Source: Methylococcales symbiont of Iophon sp. n. MRB-2018 (GTDB taxonomy: Bacteria; Pseudomonadota; Gammaproteobacteria; Methylococcales; Methylomonadaceae). Taken from it: a stretch of 37,672 nt of DNA. Below are positions 29,371-36,791 of the stretch, piece after piece. The stretch is from NCBI GenBank assembly GCA_003666325.1, contig QPIL01000106.1, forward strand, positions 1-37,672, in the 5' to 3' direction. The translations under genes were made by a program, and so were the position numbers. Every line of letters begins with the position of its first letter. Positions within the stretch are counted from its first letter, which is position 1. Below the pieces are notes generated by a model, which was not told the origin of the DNA, did no database searches, and worked only from the letters and a program-made list of their open reading frames with translations.

Positions 29371-29502
29371 GTGCGGTAGCACCAGATCCGTAGTAGTTCT
29401 TTTAATAGTTCTTTTAAGCCACTCCAGAGAGAGAAGGCGAGGGAATACAACACATACCCCACAAGGGATTTATGTCAAATCACATCAAAACCCTATTAAA
29501 GG
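29371..29502 (+). repeat. ~132-bp direct repeat, copy 1
   Basis: Begins GTGCGGTAGCACCAGATCC (hairpin GTGC...GCAC), continues AGTTCTTTTAATAGTTC, CCACTCCAGAGAGAGAAGG, and ends CAAAACCCTATTAAAGGCAG. The second copy begins 182 bp later. Confidence 0.9.
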
Positions 29503-29552
29503 CAGTGCGGTAGCACCAAGCACCAGAACAGCAGAGTGCGCACCACGCACCA

Positions 29553-29687
29553 GTGCGGTAGCACCAGATCCGTAGTAGTTCTTTTAATAGTTCTTTTAAG
29601 TCACTCCAGAGAGAGAAGGCGAGGGAATACAACACATACCCCACAAAAAACGCATGTCAAATCACATCAAAACCCTATTAAAGGCAG
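29553..29687 (+). repeat. ~135-bp direct repeat, copy 2
   Basis: Same blocks as 29371-29502, with small changes in the middle (CAAGGGATTTATG replaced by CAAAAAACGCATG). Confidence 0.9.
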
Positions 29688-29920
29688 AAACCATTTGGGT
29701 TTATGCCAAATAATAAAAAACTAAAAATTGAGTACCTAGTCAACCCTTAAAAACACCATAACAATTTGATTTATAATAATAAACCTAACAAAAACCATAG
29801 AAAAATCAACCAGTATTTGGTAAAATAACACTTATTTATTGGTCGTTTTTCTGATAAAACATACTAACAAAATCAACCCCAAATACAGGGCAACTAAACC
29901 TCTTTCATTCAGAGTTATTT

Positions 29921-30078
29921 GTTGAGCAGGGTATAAGAGCCGCGTCACTCCCTCCGTCATTCCTGCATGTTCTAAGCAGGAACCCAAGTGTTTAAAACTA
30001 GATTCCCGATAACAGACTTCGGGAATGACGTGTGGTAACAGAGGTTCCAGTTACTTTAGTCCTGAGTCTTGAGTCTTT
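29921..30078 (-). repeat. Composite dispersed repeat, copy 2 (inverted), with heptamer array F
   Basis: Its reverse complement carries GACTCAAGACTCAGGACT, GTAACTGGAAC, CTGTTATCGGGAATC, TTTTAAACACT, CCTGCTTAGAACATGCAGGA and AACAAATAACTCTGA in the same order as 12461-12604. Array F is AGTCCTG, AGTCTTG, AGTCTTT at 30058-30078. Confidence 0.8.
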
Positions 30079-30180
30079 TTAAGGCTTGAGTACCCATATA
30101 AAATGGCATAGACCCATTAAAAATAAGTTATTTAATTCAGCATCCTTTAAAATAGCCATTTTCATACCATATTAAAATCA

Positions 30181-31029
30181 ATGATAAAAATAGGTAAGTT
30201 TAATAAACTTAAAGTAATTAAACTGCATAAAAAAAACATCTATCTTGATGCAGGTGATTCTATTGAAATTTTATTAGAAAAAACAGAAACACCCACGCAA
30301 TGTGAAATAGGTGACAAGCTCAATGTTTTTGTATATGGAGACATAAAAAGTGGCTTAAAAGCAACAATACAGACTCCTTATGCTCAAGTAGATGATATAG
30401 CTTGGTTAAAAGTTAAAGAAATTAATAATACGGGAGCTTTCTTAGATTGGGGTTTAAGCAAAGACTTATTATTACCCTATGGCGAACAAACTCAAAAAGT
30501 GGCTGAAGGTCGTTCCTGTCTAGTTAAATTATTTTTGGATAAAGAAAACAGGATAACGGCATCCATGTTGTTAGATGATTTTATTCAGGACGAAGCATTT
30601 TATTTTAAAGAAGGACAAAAAGTAGAGATAATAATTGCAGATGAAACCGACCTAGGAAGAAAAGCGATTGTTAACAATCAATTTTGGGGAGTGCTTTATA
30701 AAAATGAAATTTTTCAGCGTTTGAGAAAAGGACAAAAAACCACAGCATATATTAAAAAAATCAGAGAAGATAATAAACTAGACTTAGTATTTCAGATGGC
30801 CAAGTTTGGTGAAAAAGTGGATTCAGTGACTAAAAAAATTCTAGCTAAACTTGAGGCACAAGATGGAATTATTTTAATCAATGATAAAAGTCATCCTGAT
30901 GATATTTATAAAGCCTTTGCTGTCAGTAAAAAAGTATTTAAACAATCCATTGGTGGCTTGTATAAGCAACGAATAATTTTAATTAATAAAACAGGCATTA
31001 GTTTGTTGAATAAAAAGGATGAATTGTAA
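30181..31029 (+). CDS. S1-like RNA-binding protein (CvfB/YitL family)
   Basis: The 282-residue protein has tandem OB-fold/S1 domains: [26 protein letters not shown] near 75-100 is the clearest S1 motif, and [16 protein letters not shown] near 197 is another. The C-terminal part resembles a winged helix ([24 protein letters not shown]). This layout matches the CvfB family, whose members bind RNA and affect virulence or expression in firmicutes; the role in gammaproteobacteria is unknown. It ends 1 bp before parC, so the two are probably co-transcribed. Confidence 0.85.
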   Translation: MIKIGKFNKLKVIKLHKKNIYLDAGDSIEILLEKTETPTQCEIGDKLNVFVYGDIKSGLKATIQTPYAQVDDIAWLKVKEINNTGAFLDWGLSKDLLLPYGEQTQKVAEGRSCLVKLFLDKENRITASMLLDDFIQDEAFYFKEGQKVEIIIADETDLGRKAIVNNQFWGVLYKNEIFQRLRKGQKTTAYIKKIREDNKLDLVFQMAKFGEKVDSVTKKILAKLEAQDGIILINDKSHPDDIYKAFAVSKKVFKQSIGGLYKQRIILINKTGISLLNKKDEL

Positions 31030-31030
31030 T

Positions 31031-33253
31031 ATGGGAATACAACAAAATTACGAACAATTACCGTTAAAGGATTTTGCTGAAAAGGCATATTTGGATTATT
31101 CCATGTACGTTATTTTAGATAGAGCCTTACCGCATATTGGGGATGGTTTAAAACCGGTACAAAGGCGTATAGTTTATGCCATGTCTGAACTGGGTTTAAA
31201 CGCCTTGGCGAAGTTTAAAAAATCAGCCAGAACCGTAGGAGACGTATTAGGTAAATATCATCCGCATGGTGACTCTGCTTGCTATGAAGCCATGGTGCTG
31301 ATGGCACAAAATTTTTCTTATCGTTACCCATTAATTGACGGGCAGGGAAACTGGGGGTCGCCTGATGATCCCAAGTCGTTTGCCGCTATGCGTTATACCG
31401 AGTCACGGTTAACCGCTTATGCCCAAACTTTATTGAGTGAATTAGAACAAGGTACAGTTGACTGGGCTGATAATTTTGATGGCTCCTTGCAAGAGCCTGT
31501 GTTATTGCCTGCTAGACTTCCGAATATTTTATTAAATGGCACAATGGGAATTGCTGTTGGTATGGCGACGGACATTCCCCCTCATAATTTACGCGAAGTC
31601 GTAAACGCCTGTATTCATCTGTTAGAAGAGCCTGATGCAACAATAGAGACATTACAAAACTTCATTAAAGGCCCTGATTATCCTACTCATGCAGAAATAA
31701 TAAGCCCAAGTCAAGATATTAGCAAAATATATGAGAGTGGAAATGGGTCAATAAAAATGCGGGCAAAATATGAAAAAGAAGAAAATAATGTAGTGATAAC
31801 AGCATTACCACATCAAGTGTCTGGTGCTAAATTATTGGAACAGATTGCGGCTCAAATGCTGGCTAAAAAATTACCGATGATTGAAGATTTAAGGGATGAA
31901 TCTGATCATGAGAACCCAACACGTTTAGTGATTATTCCCAAATCAAAACGGATGGATGTAGAAAGCATCATGTCACACTTATTTGCCACCACTGACCTAG
32001 AAAAAAATTACCGTGTCAACATGAATATGATCGGTTTAAATGGCAAACCGGTGGTTAAAAATCTCCGTATTATTTTGACTGAATGGTTAAGTTTCAGAAC
32101 CGAGACTGTGCGTAGAAGGTTGCAATACAGGCTTGATAAAGTCATTGCCAGATTACATATTTTAGAAGGTTTATTAATTGCTTTTCTAAACATTGACAAA
32201 GTCATAGAAATCATTCGGGAGAACGATAAGCCCAAGCCTGTTTTGATAGAACATTTTGGGATAACGGATATTCAAGCGGAAGCGATTTTAGAATTAAAGC
32301 TAAGACATCTTGCAAAACTTGAAGAAATGAAAATCCGAGGTGAGCAAGATGAACTTAAAAAAGAGGGTAAGGCACTGGAAAAAATCTTGGGATCTAAGCA
32401 TTTACTCAATTGTTTAATTAAAACAGAATTAAAAACAGATGCTGAAAAATATGGTGATGATAGACGTTCACCGATTGTTTCCAGAGTAGCATCACAAGTT
32501 TTAGACACCACAGAACTGATTAGTAATGAGCCAGTAACTATCATCTTGTCACACAAAGGCTGGGTACGTGCAGCTAAAGGACATGATATTGATGAGATAG
32601 GTTTAAATTATCGTTCAGGTGATAAATATCTGGATTCAGCGAAAGGTCGTTCAACTCAACCTGTTTATATCCTAGATTCAACTGGACGAGTTTACAATAT
32701 CTCTACCCATGACTTACCCTCGGCACGTAGTCAGGGTGAACCTTTAACAGGACGGTTAAAACCACCTGCTGGCTCCTTATTTACCCATGTTTTTGCTGGG
32801 CAAGTTGAAGATTGGTATTTGTTAGTTAGTAATAGCGGTTATGGTTTTCGGGTGCAGTTAAAAGACCTACAAAGTAAAAATAAAGCCGGAAAAGCGGTCA
32901 TTACTTTGCCTGTGGGGGCAAAAGTCTTAGCACCTGCTTGTATTAATGATTCTGATTATGTGGCTGTAGCAACTTTGCAGGGTCGTCTATTAATCTTTCC
33001 TGTTCAAGAATTACCCGCTTTAGCCAAAGGTAAAGGCAATAAATTAATTCAAATTAAACCGGCTGATTTTAGTGCTGATAAAGATGAAGTAGTCGCCGTT
33101 TGTTTGATTACAAAAGGAAACGAACTTAAAATTTTATCAGGAAAAAGACACCTAACCCTAAGAGCAAAGGATATAGATGTTTATTTAGGAGCAAGGGCAA
33201 AGAGAGGGTCAGCACTCCCTAGAGGATTTCAACGTGTTGATGCCATCACGTAG
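31031..33253 (+). CDS. parC: DNA topoisomerase IV subunit A
   Basis: ParC is the DNA-cutting subunit of topoisomerase IV, which unlinks daughter chromosomes together with ParE. The 740-residue protein tracks E. coli ParC throughout: [41 protein letters not shown], and the catalytic tyrosine Y122 in [11 protein letters not shown]-terminal beta-pinwheel follows residue 490. The quinolone-target positions equivalent to S80 and E84 are wild type (S82, E86). ATG 31031 directly follows the cvfB stop; the ATG at 31019 overlaps cvfB and is less likely. parE is not in the window. Confidence 0.96.
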   Translation: MGIQQNYEQLPLKDFAEKAYLDYSMYVILDRALPHIGDGLKPVQRRIVYAMSELGLNALAKFKKSARTVGDVLGKYHPHGDSACYEAMVLMAQNFSYRYPLIDGQGNWGSPDDPKSFAAMRYTESRLTAYAQTLLSELEQGTVDWADNFDGSLQEPVLLPARLPNILLNGTMGIAVGMATDIPPHNLREVVNACIHLLEEPDATIETLQNFIKGPDYPTHAEIISPSQDISKIYESGNGSIKMRAKYEKEENNVVITALPHQVSGAKLLEQIAAQMLAKKLPMIEDLRDESDHENPTRLVIIPKSKRMDVESIMSHLFATTDLEKNYRVNMNMIGLNGKPVVKNLRIILTEWLSFRTETVRRRLQYRLDKVIARLHILEGLLIAFLNIDKVIEIIRENDKPKPVLIEHFGITDIQAEAILELKLRHLAKLEEMKIRGEQDELKKEGKALEKILGSKHLLNCLIKTELKTDAEKYGDDRRSPIVSRVASQVLDTTELISNEPVTIILSHKGWVRAAKGHDIDEIGLNYRSGDKYLDSAKGRSTQPVYILDSTGRVYNISTHDLPSARSQGEPLTGRLKPPAGSLFTHVFAGQVEDWYLLVSNSGYGFRVQLKDLQSKNKAGKAVITLPVGAKVLAPACINDSDYVAVATLQGRLLIFPVQELPALAKGKGNKLIQIKPADFSADKDEVVAVCLITKGNELKILSGKRHLTLRAKDIDVYLGARAKRGSALPRGFQRVDAIT

Positions 33254-33385
33254 GGGCGAGTGGCTCTCGCCCGCTATTCCCCCTCGCCCCTACGTTTTAT
33301 TAACATGATTTACTTCCTATGTAGAAAAGAGACTTCGGGAATGACGTGATAACAGAACTTCAATAAATCAAGGAGTCCTTAGTCC
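33251..33385 (+). repeat. Composite repeat, copy 2, between parC and the R-M system
   Basis: Recurrence of the 19952-20137 element in the same orientation: GTAGGGGCGAGTG, GCCCGCTATTCC, CTACGTTTTAT, GATTTACTTCCTATGTAG, GGAATGACGTGATAACAG and CTTCAATAAATCAAGGAGTC. It begins within the last codons of parC and ends in heptamer units. Confidence 0.85.
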
Positions 33386-33392
33386 TTTAGTC
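33374..33392 (+). repeat. Heptamer array G, abutting the controller operator
   Basis: AGTCCTT, AGTCCTTT, then AGTC, running 4 bp from the GACT of the operator at 33397. Preceded by CAAGG as in arrays B and C. Confidence 0.8.
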
Positions 33393-33394
33393 AG

Positions 33395-33424
33395 TTGACT
33401 TAAAGTCATAAAGTCTTAGATAAT
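33395..33424 (+). promoter_or_regulatory. Promoter and C-box of the controller-nuclease operon
   Basis: TTGACT (33395-33400), 18 bp, GATAAT (33419-33424). The 13-bp palindrome TGACTTAAAGTCA at 33396-33408 overlaps the -35. Extra half-sites flank it: AGTC at 33389-33392 (forming AGTCA-GT-TGACT) and AAGTC at 33411-33415. Transcription would begin at or next to the ATG at 33431, giving a leaderless message; no Shine-Dalgarno is present. Confidence 0.7.
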
Positions 33425-33430
33425 ATCTAA

Positions 33431-33655
33431 ATGGATATTAAACAAAGTTTTGGAATAAGAGTTAAAGAATTAAGACTACATAATGGCTATAGTCAAGAAG
33501 CATTTTCACATGAATGCGGGCTTGATAGGACTTATATTGTCAGTTTAGAACACGGCAAAAGAAATGTATCAATTCAAAATATTAAAAAGATTACGGATGT
33601 TTTCAAATTAACTCTCATGGATTTTTTTGATTCGGAGTTATTTAATGAAAATTAG
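33431..33655 (+). CDS. Restriction-modification controller protein (XRE-family HTH)
   Basis: A 74-residue single-domain helix-turn-helix protein: FGIRVKELRLHNGYSQEAFS, then the recognition region CGLDRTYIVSLEHGKRNVS, then IQNIKKITDVFKLTLMDFF. Length and sequence are typical of C proteins, which time expression of type II restriction systems. It starts without a ribosome binding site and apparently without a leader, as known C genes often do. The stop overlaps the nuclease start by 11 bp. The matching palindrome upstream of it and of the methyltransferase is its likely operator. Confidence 0.88.
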   Translation: MDIKQSFGIRVKELRLHNGYSQEAFSHECGLDRTYIVSLEHGKRNVSIQNIKKITDVFKLTLMDFFDSELFNEN

Positions 33656-34349
33656 AGATTATGAATATTTTGTAAGAAAAGAAATCACAAATGTTATTGT
33701 AAATATAATTTCAAAAAATAAAACTCTCAATATTCCCGCTAGATCTAGATCGGGTGCTGAAATAAGTGATTGGCTAGAAAAAGAGTTTGTAACTGCCACA
33801 AAAAATCATAAATATTTACTAAAGGCTGAGGCAGCACCTGAAGGAAAAACAAAGAATCCTTGGGATGCTAGATGTTTCTTTGATTTTAAAAATCATCGGG
33901 AAGAAATATGGATTGATTTTAAAGCTTTTAAACTTTCAGCGACGAACAGTAACCCTGATATTGGAACACCAAATAAGGTTATAAAATTTATCGAACAAGG
34001 TGGATTTTATCTTCTATATGTACATGTTTATTACAAGCAACTTGGAAATAGGTTAAGGTTTATTGAATCTGAGAATAAAATTGAATCTGAGAATAAAATG
34101 GTTAAGTCATATTTTTTAAAAGACATAAGCCCTACTTTTAGGAGAACGCCATCGAATCAACTACAAGTAAATATATCAGCAATTCCAACATACAGAACAA
34201 GAAATGAATTTATAGAATTGCTTATGAATAAACTAAAAGAAGGACTAGAACGACAGTTGGAAAAGGCACAGTTAAAGCTTTCCGAAATTGATAAGAAAAC
34301 AAAAGTATTAAAAAACAAAAATTCTAACTCAGAAAAATCTATTGAATAA
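33645..34349 (+). CDS. Predicted type II restriction endonuclease (PD-(D/E)XK fold)
   Basis: The 234-residue protein has a likely PD-(D/E)XK centre: D74 in NPWDARCFFDF and D91-F-K93 in EIWIDFKAF, about 17 residues apart, with glutamates at 39, 45 and 47 in the helix before. The C-terminus (about 185-234) is charged and helical. Its job is inferred mainly from context: it follows a controller gene with an 11-bp overlap and ends in an 11-bp overlap with the stop of a convergent N6-adenine methyltransferase. ATG 33645 has GGAG 8 bp upstream. An exact 18-bp tandem duplication (34062-34097) repeats the residues IESENK. I do not recognise the named family or cleavage site. Confidence 0.8.
   Translation: MKIRDYEYFVRKEITNVIVNIISKNKTLNIPARSRSGAEISDWLEKEFVTATKNHKYLLKAEAAPEGKTKNPWDARCFFDFKNHREEIWIDFKAFKLSATNSNPDIGTPNKVIKFIEQGGFYLLYVHVYYKQLGNRLRFIESENKIESENKMVKSYFLKDISPTFRRTPSNQLQVNISAIPTYRTRNEFIELLMNKLKEGLERQLEKAQLKLSEIDKKTKVLKNKNSNSEKSIE
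34062..34097 (+). repeat. Exact 18-bp tandem duplication inside the nuclease gene
   Basis: ATTGAATCTGAGAATAAA occurs twice in a row, adding six in-frame residues (IESENK). It looks like recent replication slippage and leaves the frame intact. Confidence 0.95.
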
Positions 34350-36051
34350 AAGATTTTATAGAGTTATTGATTGTCTTAATTTCATTAGAGCATAACCCAT
34401 AATAAGAATAGAGGTGTAAGTCAATTTCTTTTTTGTATTTTTCTACATGAATGCTATCTCTATATATATTGTCAACAAGAGTCGCAATTTTTTCTTTTAA
34501 TGTATTATCTTGAGGTATAAATATTTGATATAAATCTGATATTTTTATTTGAGGCTGTTTTCCCTTGTTGTAACGAATAATTCGTCTTTGCTGTGCAAAA
34601 AAAGAATATATCGTTGAATTCATTAATCCACATAAATACTTTAAAAAAACTATAGATTCTTTAGAGTCATCTCTTAAACTAAACACATAAAGACTATTGT
34701 TAGCAGAGCTAGGGTTCTCATCAAAAGATGCTATTAATTCCCTAGCTGATTGTCTTATGTATACTTTAGGATTATCATATATAACGGTTTCACCAAGCCC
34801 AATGCGTTTTTTATTTTTAACACCTTTTAATGTTAATTCTGCTTTAAGAGTATCGTTTATTTTATTTTGAAGCTCTGTGTCATAATTAAATATCTTTAAA
34901 TGGTTTAATTTTGAGTATTTATATTTCAAGCCATTGGAGCCTCGATAGTATGGATAAGATTGAACTGATTCTGATTGTTTATTGCTAGTAAATTGCTCTT
35001 CCATGTTTAAAAGCATGACACATGTTCTGAGATTCTTCTTTGGGTAAATGTCTTTTAATGTTGGGTCTTTTTTATTAAACAGTTTTTCAATAATTATATC
35101 TGACTTATTGCAGTGCGAAATACGAAATTTATATTCATCATCAGGTTTATTCCACCTGTCTTGCTTTATATATACTTTTTTATTAGCGTCTTTATTAATC
35201 ACAAGTATTGAATTATTTTGTGGCATCTTATTGGAAATTCTGAGAATAATCTGTCCACTTGCAACGCCATCAAATCCTTGAATATTGTAAATTAGAGACT
35301 CTATTGTGTAGTTCTCAACTATGTACTTTCTACAGTGCATATATGCAGTTTCAAAAAATGAAATATCAATGACAAAAGACAAGGCTCCTTTTTCCTTGAG
35401 AAGTGATAACCCTCGTTCGATAAAAAGCATTACATAATTAATTTTTCCATTTTTGAGTGATAATGGAAATTGTGAATAGTTATTAAGGTAGTAAATTCTT
35501 TGCTGCTCATTCTTTTTTTTATCTCTACGACCATATAAAGTGATATAAGGTGGGTTACCCACAACAAAATCAATTTTTTGTGAAAGATTACTTATTCTAT
35601 CCTTGTCAGGTGTAGAAATATCATCTAGCTTGGTAAAATCAACAGCACAACAATTAAAGTTTCCTTTGTATTTATTCTTGAACAGGTATAAAAACAAAGA
35701 GGAAATATTTATTTTTGTTGTCTCTATCATTTCAGCGTCAATATCTACAAAATAAAGTTTGTCTTGAATAAATTTTGAAATATCGAAGGCTTTAGGTGAG
35801 CATAAATACGCCTTTATAATCAATTTTATTAAAAATATACCTTGTCCGCATGAAGGCTCAAGAAATGTTTTAGATAAAATAGTGATGTCATTTGGTACAT
35901 TCTCTAACACGGCATCTATAATGAAAGAATTATTTGTTAAAAAGACGCCATTATTTTTTTTATTTACTTTACAAAAAGCACTTTCTATATTTAATTGTTG
36001 AGTTAGAAAACTATTAAATTTGGAATCAAGAGAACTAATAATCGTTTCCAT
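34339..36051 (-). CDS. Type II N6-adenine DNA methyltransferase (TaqI-like class)
   Basis: Partner methyltransferase that would protect the host from the nuclease. The 570 residues show motif I FLEPSCGQGIFL (63-74), an acidic cofactor contact FVDIDAEM near 101-108, catalytic motif IV NPPY at 166-169, and FVIDISFFE; a large C-terminal target-recognition region follows (TaqI_C-like, from about 330). The motif order, with the recognition domain last, is that of the gamma class. It is convergent with the controller-nuclease operon, sharing 11 bp at the 3' ends. The ATG at 36051 has a strong promoter upstream that overlaps the controller palindrome. The region is visibly more A+T rich than its neighbours, in keeping with horizontal transfer. 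Confidence 0.9.
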   Translation of the reverse strand: METIISSLDSKFNSFLTQQLNIESAFCKVNKKNNGVFLTNNSFIIDAVLENVPNDITILSKTFLEPSCGQGIFLIKLIIKAYLCSPKAFDISKFIQDKLYFVDIDAEMIETTKINISSLFLYLFKNKYKGNFNCCAVDFTKLDDISTPDKDRISNLSQKIDFVVGNPPYITLYGRRDKKKNEQQRIYYLNNYSQFPLSLKNGKINYVMLFIERGLSLLKEKGALSFVIDISFFETAYMHCRKYIVENYTIESLIYNIQGFDGVASGQIILRISNKMPQNNSILVINKDANKKVYIKQDRWNKPDDEYKFRISHCNKSDIIIEKLFNKKDPTLKDIYPKKNLRTCVMLLNMEEQFTSNKQSESVQSYPYYRGSNGLKYKYSKLNHLKIFNYDTELQNKINDTLKAELTLKGVKNKKRIGLGETVIYDNPKVYIRQSARELIASFDENPSSANNSLYVFSLRDDSKESIVFLKYLCGLMNSTIYSFFAQQRRIIRYNKGKQPQIKISDLYQIFIPQDNTLKEKIATLVDNIYRDSIHVEKYKKEIDLHLYSYYGLCSNEIKTINNSIKSFIQ

Positions 36052-36082
36052 AATGTTCTTTCTGCTTATTTTAAATTGTTAT

Positions 36083-36111
36083 AATATACGAAAATAGTGA
36101 CTTAAAGTCAA
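36083..36111 (-). promoter_or_regulatory. Methyltransferase promoter with overlapping C-box
   Basis: On the minus strand TTGACT (36106-36111), a 17-bp spacer and TATATT (36083-36088). The palindrome TGACTTAAAGTCA at 36098-36110 covers the -35 and is identical, base for base, to the one at 33396-33408. Here it stands alone, without extra half-sites, suggesting simple repression by the controller. Confidence 0.75.
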
Positions 36112-36206
36112 CATATAACAAATCATTCCAGCGGACAGCTAAAAGCACCAGGAAGCTCCCCAGTTTTGAACACACCTAATGACTAATTTATTATAGAGGT
36201 GTTTAG

Positions 36207-36584
36207 ATGGCTAGAAAAACGAAATACGATCATTATAATGATCAATTTAAGGCAACAGCAGTTGAATTAGGCTCCTTATCGGGAGTTAAAGCAAAAGATG
36301 TTGCCAATGTTCTGGATATTCATCCAATAATGCTTTACCGTTAGAAAAAAGAAATGCGAGACGGTGAAATCATAATGAATGAAAATAAAGGTTCTTTACA
36401 ATCAAAAACAAAGACTGAATTAGAGCGTTTAAAAAAGATAAAAAAAGAATATGAGCCATTAAAAATGGAGCATGAGCTTTTAAAAAAAGCATCCAATATT
36501 GTTCGGAGCAAAAAAAGAAATCTTTGCATTCATAGATTCTCAGCGAACAAACTATCCCTTGAAAATGCTCTGTCAGGTCTATGA
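36207..36584 (+). pseudogene. IS3-family transposase OrfA, interrupted by an in-frame stop
   Basis: Reads MARKTKYDHYNDQFKATAVE, a helix-turn-helix region (SGVKAKDVANVLDIHPIMLYR), then TAG at 36342-36344 where relatives have tryptophan before KKE. The same frame then continues MRDGEIIMNENK and a leucine-zipper-like region (LERLKKIKKEYEPLKMEHELLKKAS). A single base change (TGG to TAG) explains the break. It is certainly unable to make full-length OrfA without readthrough. Confidence 0.85.
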
Positions 36585-36627
36585 AATCAGTCGGTTTGGG
36601 TATTATTCTATATTCAATATATACTAA
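36516..36627 (+). pseudogene. IS3-family transposase OrfB, N-terminal fragment
   Basis: In the -1 frame relative to OrfA, starting around the A7G run: KEIFAFIDSQRTNYPLKMLC, then QVYEISRFGYYS, after which similarity stops near 36609 and a TAA follows at 36625. The integrase core (DDE) is missing, so the element cannot move by itself. Confidence 0.75.
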
Positions 36628-36791
36628 TATGTGCTTATATTAGCACCTTACGTGCCCCTAAAAATGGGGGCTACCTAGTCTTTAGTCTTGAGTCTTGAGT
36701 CTATATTTTTAAGAGTTTTCCTTGCATTTTTCTACCATATTGTTATTCTCATTGATTATCTTGCTTGGATTAAATTCGCCTGTTAAAAAAA
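36628..36791. other. Spacer with heptamer array H
   Basis: Contains a small hairpin GCCCC-TAAAAAT-GGGGGC near 36652-36671 and array H: AGTCTTT, AGTCTTG, AGTCTTG, AGTCTAT (36677-36704). No gene or clear promoter seen. Confidence 0.6.
36677..36704 (+). repeat. Heptamer array H
   Basis: Four AGTCTNN units (AGTCTTT, AGTCTTG twice, AGTCTAT) between the IS3 remnant and the BspA-like gene. Confidence 0.9.

Larger units (their letters stand above)
29194..30180. other. 1-kb intergenic repeat island tyrS-cvfB
   Basis: No gene is supported. From left: heptamer array E (29230-29271), a CAAAAACCAAGG-type border shared in inverted form with 15350-15362, GGTGCGTTCCACGCA and GTGCGGTAGCACCA hairpins, two direct copies of a 132-135-bp module, an AT-rich plain stretch (about 29700-29920) in which I see nothing, then a composite repeat (29921-30078) that is the inverted partner of 12461-12604. 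Confidence 0.85.
36150..36627 (+). mobile_element. Remnant of an IS3-family insertion sequence
   Basis: Contains orfA (broken by a stop) and only the first part of orfB; the DDE catalytic region is absent. GAACACACCTAATGAC at about 36167 may be near the left end. The slippery run A7G at 36510-36517 typical of IS3 programmed frameshifting is kept. No right inverted repeat was recognised. Confidence 0.8.

Noticed and set aside
29253..29724. Two short open frames within the tyrS-cvfB spacer (29253-29462 minus, 29536-29724 plus)
   Set aside because: Both fall in the direct repeats and heptamers and show no protein-like composition or ribosome binding site.
1..36051. Linking the left-edge helicase and the R-M system at 33431-36051 into one defence island
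   Set aside because: They are separated by about 31 kb of housekeeping genes, so there is no reason to treat them as a unit.
36354..36584. Independent small gene after the TAG in the IS3 remnant
   Set aside because: It is the continuation of OrfA in the same frame after a stop codon and matches the usual OrfA C-terminal half.
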